A stretch of DNA of 64,000 nucleotides from JAGQPD01 sp020426865 (GCA_041399065.1 JAWKTN010000004.1:868001-932000), one strand, 5' to 3'; shown: positions 36,478-46,837, numbered from the stretch's first letter. Made by a program: numbers and translations. Notes: a model not told the origin generated them from the sequence alone.

Positions 36478-39400
36478 ATGCCGCGATTTCGCTTGCCAAA
36501 CTGCGACCCTCGCCCCCTTGGCGAATGCAATAAAGGATCGTGGGAACAACTCGAACCCCGATGCCTGATGGCAGCATTGTCCTCGGCGATGTCCTCCGAA
36601 ACCGTCTCCACTGAGCTGATAACGCAGGCAATTCTCGACGACCTTCCGTCCGCTCCATGGTTTGAGGTCGCTCGTGGGGAATCACAATCCGGTAGCAATT
36701 CGGGAGAAGTCACCGTCGATACGATGACTTCCAGCGAAGTTCCGCTCGTCGATGTCGCAATCCTGTCCGATGGATCACACCTCGTCGTCTGGTACAAACA
36801 GCAACTCGATGCACCCGGGATATGGGCCGAGCGCTTGGACGTTGACGGCGAGCCTATCGGTCAGCCAATCCAAATCGGAAATGTCGCATCGGGTCGAGAA
36901 TCGTCGCTAAATCGTCCGCATGTGGCGAGCATCGATGCAGGCGGCAGCGTTATTGTCTGGGCGGATGCCACTGGTCTCCGCGGCGTGATGATCCCGTCCA
37001 CCGACCTGACGGACGCCATTCCCTTTGGTGTCACCTCCGAGCCATCACAAGTATTCGATGGGATCGCGGCAACGGGCACCGGCGACGGCGGTTTCGCGGT
37101 TTCGTGGATCTCCGCAACCGACCACACAATCTACCTGCAACGGTTCCATGCGGACGCATCCACGAATGGCGATGTTCTGTCGGTGTATCAATCGCCGGCG
37201 ACAACGTCGCTATTCGAGCTGGTGGTGCATGAACGTCCTGGCAATGCGGTTGGGGTCAATTGGACGGAAGTCAATAGCGAATTCACCTCTGGCGGTACAA
37301 AACAACTGCGATATGCTGACGTGCAGCAAGACGAAATTCTTCGACTAGTTACCATCGGTCACTCAACATCGGATGTTTTGCTTGCCGATCTCGTCGTGCA
37401 CACCGACGACCGATTTGCAACGGTGGGCACAACGTTCGACTCGGCAGGAATTCACTATGTTCTGCAGCTATGGGATGAGCAAGGTGTACTCGGCGAATCA
37501 CGCGTCATCGGTTCCTCAGCTTCGTCGATTTCATCCATCACACCCCAGATTGCGTTCAGTGATGCGTTTGGTTTTGTTGTCACGTTTGCCGTGGATGGAG
37601 GCGAATTCCCCACGCTAGTTTCGCAGTACTTCAATCTCGACGCCGTGGCTATCGGCGAGCCGATGGCCCTAGGTTCGTCGCCTGACCGCCAAGCAAACTT
37701 TCTGACGACGGCAGTAGGGGATTCGCTCCAATCTGTCGCGTCCTGGATCTCCGTTGATTTCGACAGCAACAACGTTTACGTCGTCAGCTCCACACAACGA
37801 CTTGACGGCACACGATTGTCGATTGACGTCAACGAAGATTACCTCGACTCGGCTGGCAACGTACCCGACGGGTTGGTCCGAGTCAATGGACTTGACGACA
37901 TTCCCTGGTCGCATGGCACGGCCGGCCCAGAAGGCACTTGGCTGCTGCCATCAATTGACGACTATACCATCTGGCTCGTATCGCCCGCCGTGCCGCAGCA
38001 GCTGGCATTAACATTGAACGTCGTCGCCACGCCTTCCGACCCAGAACCTCTGGTTTCGGAGAGTCTGCTGCTAGGTACTCCCGGGGACGACCGCATCGAA
38101 GTCGGCGGCAACTTGCAGTACGTCAACGGCGGCGACGGCGACGATACAATTGTACTACCCGGTCTGCGAGCTGAATATGAACTCTATTCGGCGCCGTTTG
38201 CCGATATCGTTGCGTCGCGCGATGGAGTGTCGCTCTACTTTCTGCACGATATTGAAACGGTTCGCTTCGCGAATATTTCGCTTCCGCTATGGTGGCTACA
38301 GGACGACACGGTTCCGCCGATGCAAGATTCCTTCTCCACAACGGAAGATGGTACCATCATTCCAAACAATGGCGGGTTATTGCTGTACGATCGACCAGCC
38401 CACGGAACACCACGTGAAATCGTCGTACTCGACGAACCAACAACGGGCACGTTGTCCTGGACCAGCGACGGAAACTTTACCTTCGTGCCGCCGACCGACT
38501 TTAGTGGCACGTCAACATTCGTCGTTGCCACGCAACCAAAGTTCTACACGGGTGGAGAACTCGTGGGCGGCGGCCTACTCCATGCAACCGCCGACGATCT
38601 TCCAGCGATCGAATTCGAGTCCATTCCATTGCCGCTTATAGTAGGACGCCACTATCGTGTGGAGGTACAATTCGACACGATTCACGCAATCGACGGCGAT
38701 CTTGTTTTGACTTACCTGGACGGCAATCCTCTGATTCCCAGCCAATCGGCTGTCGCCACTCTGAATGACCTGAGCTACACGCTCGTGGATTTCGAATTCC
38801 AAATGTCGGAGGACGATGACGGGCTTGCCTTCGTCTTCCAGCCCGGCGCTCCGAATGCCACGGTCGACGCATGGATCAAACGTATCTCGATCATCGACAC
38901 GGAAACTGAAGACACGGTCGTCACCACAGGCCTCGTCGATTTTGAACCACAGGTGATCTCGCTTACAGTCGTTCCGGTGGCGGATACGCCGATCCTCACG
39001 GTGGATGCTCAGTTAGTGCCTGGAACAGCCACAACGGTAGTCCATATCGAGTCGCATCCCACCGATAACGACGGTAGCGAATATGTGCTCGTTTCCATCG
39101 AATCTCTTCCCGAAGGAACGACTGTAACCGACGACTTGAACCTTTTCGTCGCTGGCAACGGATTCTCGTCGATCGACGTAACGACCTGGAATTTGCAGAC
39201 CCTGAAGATTACTCTGCCGGACCAATACGATGCCGCATACATCCATGTCGTTTCCTTGAGCGTCGAGTTGGCCAACGGGTCGAGCCAAACGGTTACGGTT
39301 CCAGCGTACCTGGGCCGGGACGATAGGTCGACTCCGCCCGCACCCGGAATCACACTACCACCGGGAGCCTACGTGGCACCTCCGACCTCGGGCATCGTGC

Positions 39401-40269
39401 CACCATTTGGTGGCACCGTGCCAAATGTCGGTTACGGGACAAGCGGCGGTAGTGCAAATTCAAATGGCACATCCAACGTCGGAAACAACGTCGGCAGCGG
39501 TGCCAATACTCCGCACTCAGGAAATGCGGCAACGACTCCGAGTGGAAGTGGCAGTAGCGGTGGTCCTTCGGGAGGCGATGGTGCGAACAACGCCCCCGAA
39601 GGGGATGCACAGCCACAAGGGAATGTGCCGGGAGGGGACGTCCCGCCAGGTCAATCCGACAAGCCATCGGCCGAACAACCCAACGATGACAAATCGCCTC
39701 CGGCACCTGGGGACCCGTCAGCGGGCCCGGTAGGCAGCGAGTTCCCCGCCCCGTTGCTACCAGACGACACCTTGCAGTCATCGTCCAGCCGATCTAGCGC
39801 ACAGCTTCGCGACCTGGCGCCGGTATGGGACGAAGACGAACCAGAGCCCGCAGGACCGGGTGGACCACGCAACGAAGCTCGGCATTCGGACAACCAACAC
39901 GGCATCACCGCACACCGCCCGTTTGCCATCGCGTCGACGTCAGATGTCAAGGCCAGCTTCGACGTAGCACACCTATGGCACGACATGGACGAGGTAAGCG
40001 AGGAAGTCCAGCAAACGATGGCGACCCCAACGGTGATCGCGGGCACGGCGGTGGTCGTGGCAATGGGATTCTCGTCTGTACAGATAGCGTGGCTGTTACG
40101 TGGTAGCCTTCTGGTGTCGCGACTGTTGTCCTCGATGCCACTATGGTTTTCTTTTGACCCCTTGCCGATACTTAGCGCGGCACCAACCGCTCTGGGCGCC
40201 AAACGAACATACATGCACGAGTCATTAGCTGATATCGCCAGTGGCTGGCGGGAGCGTAAAGGAACGTAG
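36478..40269 (+). CDS. Giant LEPR-motif surface protein with Gly/Pro/Ser-rich stalk and C-terminal membrane anchor
   Basis: 1263 residues from ATG 36478. WEQLEPRCLMAALSS near residue 21 is the LEPR-XLL-type motif of planctomycete exported proteins. Residues about 60-520 look like a propeller of repeats of the form GxVIVWADAxG / GGFAVSWISATD. One RTX-like Ca motif follows (GTPGDDRIEVGG, NGGDGDDTIVLPG), then a cadherin/VCBS-like domain (DSFSTTEDGTIIPNNGG, FTFVPPTDFSGTSTFVV). Residues about 965-1130 are a low-complexity Gly/Pro/Ser/Asn stalk. A hydrophobic segment near the end (VIAGTAVVVAMGFSSVQIAWLL) could anchor it. The diguanylate cyclase gene starts 4 bp after the stop. I infer an adhesin under c-di-GMP-linked control. 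Confidence 0.82.
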   Translation: MPRFRLPNCDPRPLGECNKGSWEQLEPRCLMAALSSAMSSETVSTELITQAILDDLPSAPWFEVARGESQSGSNSGEVTVDTMTSSEVPLVDVAILSDGSHLVVWYKQQLDAPGIWAERLDVDGEPIGQPIQIGNVASGRESSLNRPHVASIDAGGSVIVWADATGLRGVMIPSTDLTDAIPFGVTSEPSQVFDGIAATGTGDGGFAVSWISATDHTIYLQRFHADASTNGDVLSVYQSPATTSLFELVVHERPGNAVGVNWTEVNSEFTSGGTKQLRYADVQQDEILRLVTIGHSTSDVLLADLVVHTDDRFATVGTTFDSAGIHYVLQLWDEQGVLGESRVIGSSASSISSITPQIAFSDAFGFVVTFAVDGGEFPTLVSQYFNLDAVAIGEPMALGSSPDRQANFLTTAVGDSLQSVASWISVDFDSNNVYVVSSTQRLDGTRLSIDVNEDYLDSAGNVPDGLVRVNGLDDIPWSHGTAGPEGTWLLPSIDDYTIWLVSPAVPQQLALTLNVVATPSDPEPLVSESLLLGTPGDDRIEVGGNLQYVNGGDGDDTIVLPGLRAEYELYSAPFADIVASRDGVSLYFLHDIETVRFANISLPLWWLQDDTVPPMQDSFSTTEDGTIIPNNGGLLLYDRPAHGTPREIVVLDEPTTGTLSWTSDGNFTFVPPTDFSGTSTFVVATQPKFYTGGELVGGGLLHATADDLPAIEFESIPLPLIVGRHYRVEVQFDTIHAIDGDLVLTYLDGNPLIPSQSAVATLNDLSYTLVDFEFQMSEDDDGLAFVFQPGAPNATVDAWIKRISIIDTETEDTVVTTGLVDFEPQVISLTVVPVADTPILTVDAQLVPGTATTVVHIESHPTDNDGSEYVLVSIESLPEGTTVTDDLNLFVAGNGFSSIDVTTWNLQTLKITLPDQYDAAYIHVVSLSVELANGSSQTVTVPAYLGRDDRSTPPAPGITLPPGAYVAPPTSGIVPPFGGTVPNVGYGTSGGSANSNGTSNVGNNVGSGANTPHSGNAATTPSGSGSSGGPSGGDGANNAPEGDAQPQGNVPGGDVPPGQSDKPSAEQPNDDKSPPAPGDPSAGPVGSEFPAPLLPDDTLQSSSSRSSAQLRDLAPVWDEDEPEPAGPGGPRNEARHSDNQHGITAHRPFAIASTSDVKASFDVAHLWHDMDEVSEEVQQTMATPTVIAGTAVVVAMGFSSVQIAWLLRGSLLVSRLLSSMPLWFSFDPLPILSAAPTALGAKRTYMHESLADIASGWRERKGT

Positions 40270-40273
40270 AACG

Positions 40274-41785
40274 ATGCAACGCTTGCAAACAGGAACGCGA
40301 ATTGCACTGGTTTTGACCATGTGGTCCACGACGGCACTGTTGTGCTTGCGCATGATGGGTGTCTGGGACGACGGTTACACTCGCCAACTAACCGCGCGGA
40401 CAAAACTGTGTGAAAGCGTGGCTGTGAGTTGTTCTGAATTTCACTCCCGCGGTGACATTGAGGGAGTGGAGGTGGTCCTGGCATCGCTGGTCAGTCGTAA
40501 TTCAGACGTCCTATCGGCAGCAGTCAGAAACCAGAGCGGCACGCTCACCTCTGCCTTCGGGGACCACCAACGGAATTGGCGTCCGACCGCTTCGGGACGG
40601 GTCAGTAGCAGCTGCATCTATGTACCAGTCATGTCTGGTGCCGATCCGATTGGGCGGATTGAAGTCAGCTTTACGCCGCTGATGGGTAACGGCTTGCTTG
40701 GTATCCTCGCAATGCCAACGGTGCGAGTGATCTCCCTGGCTACGCTCATTAATCTATTCGTCTTTGCCTACTGCCTGCGACGCTGTTTCCGCTTCCTGGA
40801 TCCCAATCAAGTGGTGCCTGATCGCGTGCGATCGGCGTTGGACACCGTTGCCGACAGTCTACTGATCCTCGACAAAGAATCGCGGATCGTGTTGGTGAAT
40901 CGTTCGTTCTGCGATGTCACGGGCAAGTCGAGCGACGAACTGTGCGGGCGCCGCATGGCCGAGTTGGACTGGCATGGCAATGAGGATGAAGAGATCGACC
41001 CGCGACGGTTCTGGGATGCAACCAAGCTCGTAAACAATGACCAGGCAACCGACGCGACCATCAAGATTTCTTTGTCCACCGAGCAACGCGGAGAACGGAC
41101 CTTTCTGGTCAATTCGTCAGAAATCCGCGACGATGACAATGTCTCGCGGGGCACGCTTGTCAGCTTGAACGACGTCACCGTGCTCGACAGCCAAAATGAA
41201 CAATTGCAGCAAACGCTCGTTACCTTGCGAGAAACTCAAGAGGCAATCCAACAGCAGAACGAACAACTCCATTTTCTCGCCACACGCGATCCACTTACCG
41301 GTTGTATGAACCGTCGGGCGTTCTTCGACCACATGGGGAAGCATTGGAACGCGTTCGAACGGGGACAACTGAATATCGCCTGCGTGATGGTCGACGTCGA
41401 TCACTTTAAATCCATCAACGACACCTATGGACACGCGATGGGGGACGAGGTGTTGCGCCGAGTCGCCGGGACGCTGTTGAGCTCAGCCCGCGAATACGAT
41501 CTTGTCTGTCGTTACGGCGGCGAAGAGTTTTGTGTAATGCTGCCCCATACCGATCTGGACGGCGCGAGACAAGCCGCCGAACGGTTTCGCCTGGCCATCG
41601 AAAGATTGCCATTCAACATCGATCTCACTGTGACCGCCAGCCTTGGGGTATCGGATACCAGTTGCGGCCCGGCCAATGTCGAACATCTGATCGAGCAGGC
41701 CGACGGATGTCTCTACGAGGCCAAGCGAAATGGCCGCAATCGCGCCGTCGTATTCGACAGCTTGGCCCGCGCCGATACGTATTGA
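40274..41785 (+). CDS. Membrane-bound PAS-GGDEF diguanylate cyclase
   Basis: 503 residues from ATG 40274 (AAAGGA about ten bases upstream). Membrane segments near residues 8-28 and 150-175 enclose a periplasmic sensor loop. A PAS domain follows (TVADSLLILDKESRIVLVNRSF), a short coiled coil (NEQLQQTLVTLRETQEAIQQQNEQL) and a complete GGDEF domain: DPLTGCMNRRAFFDHM, metal Asp in MVDVDHFKSINDTYGHAMGD, and the active site RYGGEEF. An inhibitory site RxxD (REYD) sits five residues before GGEEF, so product inhibition is expected. It makes cyclic di-GMP; tight linkage to the upstream surface protein suggests joint control of attachment. Confidence 0.92.
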   Translation: MQRLQTGTRIALVLTMWSTTALLCLRMMGVWDDGYTRQLTARTKLCESVAVSCSEFHSRGDIEGVEVVLASLVSRNSDVLSAAVRNQSGTLTSAFGDHQRNWRPTASGRVSSSCIYVPVMSGADPIGRIEVSFTPLMGNGLLGILAMPTVRVISLATLINLFVFAYCLRRCFRFLDPNQVVPDRVRSALDTVADSLLILDKESRIVLVNRSFCDVTGKSSDELCGRRMAELDWHGNEDEEIDPRRFWDATKLVNNDQATDATIKISLSTEQRGERTFLVNSSEIRDDDNVSRGTLVSLNDVTVLDSQNEQLQQTLVTLRETQEAIQQQNEQLHFLATRDPLTGCMNRRAFFDHMGKHWNAFERGQLNIACVMVDVDHFKSINDTYGHAMGDEVLRRVAGTLLSSAREYDLVCRYGGEEFCVMLPHTDLDGARQAAERFRLAIERLPFNIDLTVTASLGVSDTSCGPANVEHLIEQADGCLYEAKRNGRNRAVVFDSLARADTY

Positions 41786-41820
41786 CTATCGACGCGATCG
41801 ATCGTTAGGTGAGATGCCGG

Positions 41821-42447
41821 CTAACGAAATCGAGACAGCAGCAGGGTGACCAGCATGGGAACGGCTGCGGCAGCGAGCAACCCCGGCAAGAGCCAACCAT
41901 GTGCATTAACAAATTGGCCGAAGGCACTGTACGCCACGGCAATTGCCAAGTTACTGGCGGCCAATGGCAACCAGATCGCGCGTCGGCCCACGCGATGGAC
42001 ACCCAGCAGCAGAATTGTGGCCTCGGCCAATACAGGAAGTGCACGTGTAACGACGACGAGCAGCGGACCGAGCCGCGCATACCATTGTTGCATACGGTGC
42101 AGCTCCTCCGGATGGGAAAACCTCGCCGCCAATGCCGGGCCGAAAGATCGGGCGGCCTCGAGCCCCAGGATCGCGCCCAGCGTTAATCCACACCAATTCG
42201 CGGCCGTCGCCCATACGATCGGAAGCTGGCTGCCCGCCCATGCACATAGAACGCTGGAGGGAATTGGCAAAATAATGTCACTGGCTAAAAAGGCGACTAC
42301 GATGCCAAATACAAAGATCGGCGAGTATTGCCGTGCAGTAAGATTTTCGATCGACGATTCCAACCGAGTACCAAACAGTAGGAATGGCAGGATAGGAATC
42401 GCCAATATCAGCGAGAGAACGATCAGAGGTCGAAGTTGCTCTCGCAA
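41821..42447 (-). CDS. VTT/DedA-family membrane protein
   Basis: 208 residues with about five membrane segments. The DedA/VTT (SNARE-associated) pattern is visible: re-entrant-type segment FGIVVAFLASDIILPIPSSVLCAWAGSQL, then the Gly-rich GLTLGAILGLEAARSFGP, and VVVTRALPVLAEATILLLGV with the conserved Arg before Pro. Family members move or flip phospholipids and undecaprenyl phosphate or affect membrane potential. The gene is convergent with the diguanylate cyclase (35 bp apart) and ends a minus-strand pair with the terpene-cyclase-fold protein. Confidence 0.8.
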   Translation of the reverse strand: MREQLRPLIVLSLILAIPILPFLLFGTRLESSIENLTARQYSPIFVFGIVVAFLASDIILPIPSSVLCAWAGSQLPIVWATAANWCGLTLGAILGLEAARSFGPALAARFSHPEELHRMQQWYARLGPLLVVVTRALPVLAEATILLLGVHRVGRRAIWLPLAASNLAIAVAYSAFGQFVNAHGWLLPGLLAAAAVPMLVTLLLSRFR

Positions 42448-42470
42448 AACAGTATCGCTCCGTGGGCCGT

Positions 42471-44402
42471 TTACAGATCAATCTGGCGGAAGATCGGGGC
42501 ATGCCGGTAATAGACTTCGAGAGTGCAAACGGCCAAAGAAGTCATATAGATGCGGCCCCCTTCGTTGGCGAATGGGCCACGAGGTTCCCAGCTGCCTGCA
42601 TTGCGTCCCTGCGAAACTTGCGTATTGACGAGCACGTCGCGCATCCGCTTGTTCCATCGCTCCCACGACGTGCCCCCCATATGATGCAACACTTGCGTGG
42701 CGTAGTACCAGTAGTAGATATCAGGGTCATCGACGTCCGGAGGATGACGGTCCAGCAGTTTCTCGACCCCTTGACGGAATCCCGGTCGATCCAAACGCCA
42801 TCCTAAATACATTCGGCACAGGAATGCCTCAGCCGACATCACGTGTGTCGGCTCGCGACCCGGTTGATAAGAGTATTCGGTGCCGTCGTGGTTCCGCACG
42901 GTGTCGAGGTATTGATCAGCAAGCTCCAGCGTATGGTCGGGCACGCGTAACGACGCGGCTCGGGCACTCTGCAACGCCATCAATTGCCAGCCCAAAACGC
43001 TCGTGTCGCCAGGTTGACCCGGTTGGTAACGCCAACCACCGGCGGGGTGCTGCGACGCCACGATGAAATCGACGGCCAGCTGAGCAGCGTCGCGCAATTG
43101 AACATCGTGTGTCATCGCATAGGCTTCGCAAAGAACAATCGTCGATTGTCCGTGCACGTACATCCCCTGGTTGCCATGAGCATCCCCGCGAAGATCGCCG
43201 TCACGCTGCTGAAACCGCAACAGGTAATTCAGGCCCCCAGCAACCGTTTCTTGATACACACCCACCTGATGCGTCTGTCCCGCACCCAAGAATGGCAACA
43301 ATGCCAATGATGTGGCTGCCGTTCTGCCGGTTCGCCGGTCAAGGGACCAACTGCCGTCGACAGATTGTTGCGATGCAAGCCACATCAAACCTCGCGCCAC
43401 AGCTGCTTCCGTACGCGTCGTGCCCCCTTCTTGATGAATCAACTTGACTCGCAAGCGTGGATCTCGAACCGAGAGCGTACGCTGATATTCGTTTCCTGAC
43501 TGGACCGCCGACTTCACCACGTCCAGATGCGGCAAGTAAGGATTGGGCTGGTCGGGATCCAGTCGCAATGGACGCGCATCTTGCTCCGCCTTGATCAACG
43601 CCCGCAGCTCCTGCTCGCTGTGAGGGACTTCCTCTTCTGGGACGGGCAAATCAAACCGAGGTTCATTGCTCAACTGAGCAATGGCGTCACCAACCTTGGC
43701 GGGCGTTCCGACAGCTGCCGATAACGTAATAAACTGATCCTCCTGCTTCTGGCCAAACGTCAGCAAACCCAGTAACGCGAGGATCACTAGATTTAGGAGC
43801 AGGCTCATTAGCCAAGCGGGCAGGTCGCGCAATAGATTGTCAAGCCATTGCTGAAAGGCTCGTCGACTGCGTTCGCGCGCCAGTCGCGTCCCCGCGTCGC
43901 TCGGCGGGGAGTGCGTCAACGTCCGGGGAGGGCGACTTGCGCCTCGCACACCCCCCTTCCAATGCCACTCTTCGCGTTTGCACGGCTCCCTTGCCGGTCG
44001 GGGACTCGACAGGCGGTCGTCAGTGGAACGTCTTCCCGGCGGTTCCGTCTGGGGAGGAAGGGGTTCGTCCGTCGAAGGAGCTGGCTTCACGGGTGTTGTT
44101 GAGTGCGAATGCAGCAGACGCGATGCCTCCCGCTCATACTCGGCCGAAAGCTCAATGCTCGTCCCACACTGCCAGCAATCGGCGACGAGCAACCATAGTC
44201 GCACGGCCATCGGGGCACCGCAATCGAGGCAGGCGCAACACAGCGTTTCACCGTCCAACCAAAGTAGATTGGTCTCAGCGCTCGCGGACGGAATGAGGGC
44301 AGAATCGTCGGAAGAGGTAGCAGCCAAGTCAGTAACCTGTCGCCTGTGTTCGTAATAAAACTTTCGTCGATCAACGATCCGTGCAACCGTTTCGTCGCGC
44401 AT
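42471..44402 (-). CDS. Membrane protein with zinc ribbon and prenyltransferase/squalene-oxidase repeats
   Basis: 643 residues from ATG 44402; the frame continues to 44807 but that part overlaps the divergent MoxR gene. Residues about 55-82 contain CCACLDCGAPM and DCWQCG, a zinc-ribbon-like pair. A membrane helix (LMSLLLNLVILALLGLLTFG) lies near residue 200. The C-terminal 350 residues are an (alpha/alpha) toroid of prenyltransferase/squalene-oxidase repeats: GLMWLASQQSVDGSWSLD, GLNYLLRFQQRDGDLRGD, AVDFIVASQHPAGGWRYQ. Planctomycete proteins of this kind have no demonstrated cyclase activity and the Asp-rich catalytic motif is not apparent. It is divergent from a MoxR operon and may share its control region. 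Confidence 0.78.
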   Translation of the reverse strand: MRDETVARIVDRRKFYYEHRRQVTDLAATSSDDSALIPSASAETNLLWLDGETLCCACLDCGAPMAVRLWLLVADCWQCGTSIELSAEYEREASRLLHSHSTTPVKPAPSTDEPLPPQTEPPGRRSTDDRLSSPRPAREPCKREEWHWKGGVRGASRPPRTLTHSPPSDAGTRLARERSRRAFQQWLDNLLRDLPAWLMSLLLNLVILALLGLLTFGQKQEDQFITLSAAVGTPAKVGDAIAQLSNEPRFDLPVPEEEVPHSEQELRALIKAEQDARPLRLDPDQPNPYLPHLDVVKSAVQSGNEYQRTLSVRDPRLRVKLIHQEGGTTRTEAAVARGLMWLASQQSVDGSWSLDRRTGRTAATSLALLPFLGAGQTHQVGVYQETVAGGLNYLLRFQQRDGDLRGDAHGNQGMYVHGQSTIVLCEAYAMTHDVQLRDAAQLAVDFIVASQHPAGGWRYQPGQPGDTSVLGWQLMALQSARAASLRVPDHTLELADQYLDTVRNHDGTEYSYQPGREPTHVMSAEAFLCRMYLGWRLDRPGFRQGVEKLLDRHPPDVDDPDIYYWYYATQVLHHMGGTSWERWNKRMRDVLVNTQVSQGRNAGSWEPRGPFANEGGRIYMTSLAVCTLEVYYRHAPIFRQIDL

Positions 44403-44601
44403 CGCCGGAAGGACTATTTTAGGCGGTAATCGGGCACGTTGGCAAACGGTGGTCAAATTCGCGGAAAACCGCATGAGGGTAGAGACGAGTTTGACGATCT
44501 GCGTTATGATACTGATTACACGATCGCACCACGATCTATTCGTTGATTTCGGTGCGAGACACGGGAATAACAAACAGTTTGCGACAACCGGGGATATTAC
44601 G

Positions 44602-45546
44602 TTGGGGGCTACCGAAATCAGAACGCTGGTCAGTGACCTGGAAGCGAATATGAACCAAGTCGTCATGGGAAAGCCCGACGTGGTTCGGATGTGCTTGGTC
44701 GCGCTGCTGGCTGGCGAACATGTGTTGCTCGAGGACGTCCCGGGTGTCGGCAAGACGTTGGTGGGCAAGGCACTGGCCCGCAGTGTTAGCGGCGATTTTT
44801 GCCGCATACAATTTACGCCCGACCTACTGCCCAGCGATATTTTGGGAACCGGAATCTACGACCAGCAATCGGGCAAGTTCAATTTCAATCGTGGACCAAT
44901 CTTCGCAAACATCGTCTTGGCTGACGAAATCAATCGCACCCCTCCGCGTACTCAAAGCGCGTTGTTGGAAGCGATGAGCGACGGACAGGTGTCGATCGAC
45001 GGACAAACGCATGCGTTGCCTGACCCGTTCATGGTGATCGCCACGCAGAATCCATTCGAGTTCGAAGGGACATATCCGCTGCCAGAAAGTCAGTTAGACC
45101 GATTCCTGATGCGACTTTCGATGGGATATCCAGGGCGGGAGCACGAGCTGAGGGTGTTGGCCAGCCATCGGTCCGGTGAACCGATCGCCGAATTGACGCC
45201 AGTGGTCGACCCGGCACAAGTCGTACAGCTGCAAACGGCGGTTCGCGACGTGACCGTCGAGGATTCGATACAGGAGTACCTCTTGGAAGTCGTCGACGCG
45301 ACCCGCAATTGTGAAGAGTTACACGTCGGTGCAAGTACACGGGGTGCCCTCTGCCTGTATCGTGCGGCCCAATCGCTGGCACTGATTGAAGGCCGCGACT
45401 ACGTGATCCCGGATGACGTGAAACATCTGACCGTTCCCGTCCTCGCTCACCGTGTCATCGCCAAAACCTATCTTCACGGGGGACAACGTGCCGCGATCGA
45501 GGCCATGATTCGCCGCCTGGTACAACAACTCCCGTCACCAGAGTGA
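44602..45546 (+). CDS. MoxR-type AAA+ ATPase (second module)
   Basis: About 314 residues from TTG 44602; the frame is open back to 44449 but the first 51 codons do not resemble the family, whose conserved part begins EIRTLVSDLEANMNQVVMG. Walker A is VPGVGKTLVGKAL, Walker B IVLADEINRTPPRTQSALLEAM, sensor 1 VIATQNPFEFEGTYPLPESQLDRF, followed by the lid domain ending in ALIEGRDYVIPDDVK. It is first in the operon MoxR-DUF58-transglutaminase (7 bp gap, then a 4 bp overlap). Such modules are thought to mature envelope proteins. Start uncertain within 153 bp. Confidence 0.9.
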   Translation: MGATEIRTLVSDLEANMNQVVMGKPDVVRMCLVALLAGEHVLLEDVPGVGKTLVGKALARSVSGDFCRIQFTPDLLPSDILGTGIYDQQSGKFNFNRGPIFANIVLADEINRTPPRTQSALLEAMSDGQVSIDGQTHALPDPFMVIATQNPFEFEGTYPLPESQLDRFLMRLSMGYPGREHELRVLASHRSGEPIAELTPVVDPAQVVQLQTAVRDVTVEDSIQEYLLEVVDATRNCEELHVGASTRGALCLYRAAQSLALIEGRDYVIPDDVKHLTVPVLAHRVIAKTYLHGGQRAAIEAMIRRLVQQLPSPE

Positions 45547-45553
45547 CATTGTT

Positions 45554-46837
45554 ATGTCTCGCATTCGCACGATCATCTGCCGCGAAGGGTGGTATTACCT
45601 GTTCGTCCTGGCGTTTATCGTGGGCGGGGCCATCATGCGCGAAATCAACCTGTTGATGGTCATCGCCGGGATCATGATGGGCCCGTTTATCTTGAGCTGG
45701 CGGATGGGAATCGCGTCGCTTCGAAAACTATCGATTCGCCGGCGAGTCCCGGGATCGGTAGGGGCCGGAGATATGCTCGTCGCGGAGATTGACGTTCGCA
45801 ACAGCCGTCGCCGTGGCAATACCTGGTCGCTGATCGTGAGCCACCGAATTGATGCCGAAGGCGCCGATGGCGGCGACGCAAGCAATGAAGTTCAACTGGC
45901 TTTTCCGCTCGTACCTGCCGGTCAAGTGCGCGTCGCTACGTATCAGGTCCGACTGCAGCAGCGCGGCAAGTACAAGTTCGGGCCGATGACGCTCACGACT
46001 CGGTTCCCGTTGGGGCTGCAAAGCAGCTGGCTCGTCACCCGCGATGAACAACGGGTCCTCGTATTCCCGAAGCTCGGTTTTCTTACCCAACGCTGGTCCA
46101 AACTCGTGCAACCAACTCGAGTCGGAAGCCAACAATCGCAAAGCCGTTTGGGAAACATGGAAGGAGAATTCCACGGGCTGCGCGACTGGCGCGATGGCGA
46201 TAGCCAACGTTGGATCCATTGGCGGACGACGGCACGGCGCAAAAAAGTCACCGTGCGAGAATTCGAGCGTCAGCCGGACCAGCAAATGGCGATATTGCTT
46301 GAGCTCTGGCGACCCAGCGCGATGGGACGCGCAACCTACGAACCGGCCGAAGAAATTATTCGCTTTGCTGCCACCGTTGTCGCGCATCATTGCCGTCGGG
46401 GCGGGGGCCGGCTGTTCCTCGGCATCGCCGGGAAATCCGTCGATACGATGTCGGGGGTCAGTTCCATCGGGCTGCAGCAAGAGATTATGGAAGCGTTGGC
46501 GATGGCCAACTGCAGCAGTGAGGACCGGCTCCCCGAGTTACTGGAAATTGCCACCGGCCAGGTCCAGCCCGGAATGCGCACGATCATTGTTAGCACGCGT
46601 CCGGTCGACCCGCATGATACCGAACGTTTTTCGAACGTATGGACCGATCCCCGCAAGCGCGGCGCGCTGTCGCGGGTGCTGTGCCTTGTCGCCGGCACAT
46701 CCGAATTCAAAAGCTATTACGAAGACCAGACACCACATGGTCATTCTGCTGTTGCCGTGCCGCCCAATTCGAACGACCACACTCGCGCCCGGACAACCAC
46801 CGCCAAGATCGATAAGCAAGGAGGGCTCGTGCAGTGA
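45554..46837 (+). CDS. DUF58 domain protein (second module)
   Basis: 427 residues. Two membrane segments at residues about 12-50 (YLFVLAFIVGGAIMREINLLM), then a beta domain and the DUF58 signature LRDWRDGDSQRWIHWRTTARRKK near residue 210 with a following VWA-like region (MAILLELWRPS). The partner of MoxR ATPases. It lies 7 bp after the MoxR stop and shares GTGA with the start of the transglutaminase gene, so the three are translated together. The C-terminal 50 residues are polar and probably disordered. Confidence 0.88.
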   Translation: MSRIRTIICREGWYYLFVLAFIVGGAIMREINLLMVIAGIMMGPFILSWRMGIASLRKLSIRRRVPGSVGAGDMLVAEIDVRNSRRRGNTWSLIVSHRIDAEGADGGDASNEVQLAFPLVPAGQVRVATYQVRLQQRGKYKFGPMTLTTRFPLGLQSSWLVTRDEQRVLVFPKLGFLTQRWSKLVQPTRVGSQQSQSRLGNMEGEFHGLRDWRDGDSQRWIHWRTTARRKKVTVREFERQPDQQMAILLELWRPSAMGRATYEPAEEIIRFAATVVAHHCRRGGGRLFLGIAGKSVDTMSGVSSIGLQQEIMEALAMANCSSEDRLPELLEIATGQVQPGMRTIIVSTRPVDPHDTERFSNVWTDPRKRGALSRVLCLVAGTSEFKSYYEDQTPHGHSAVAVPPNSNDHTRARTTTAKIDKQGGLVQ

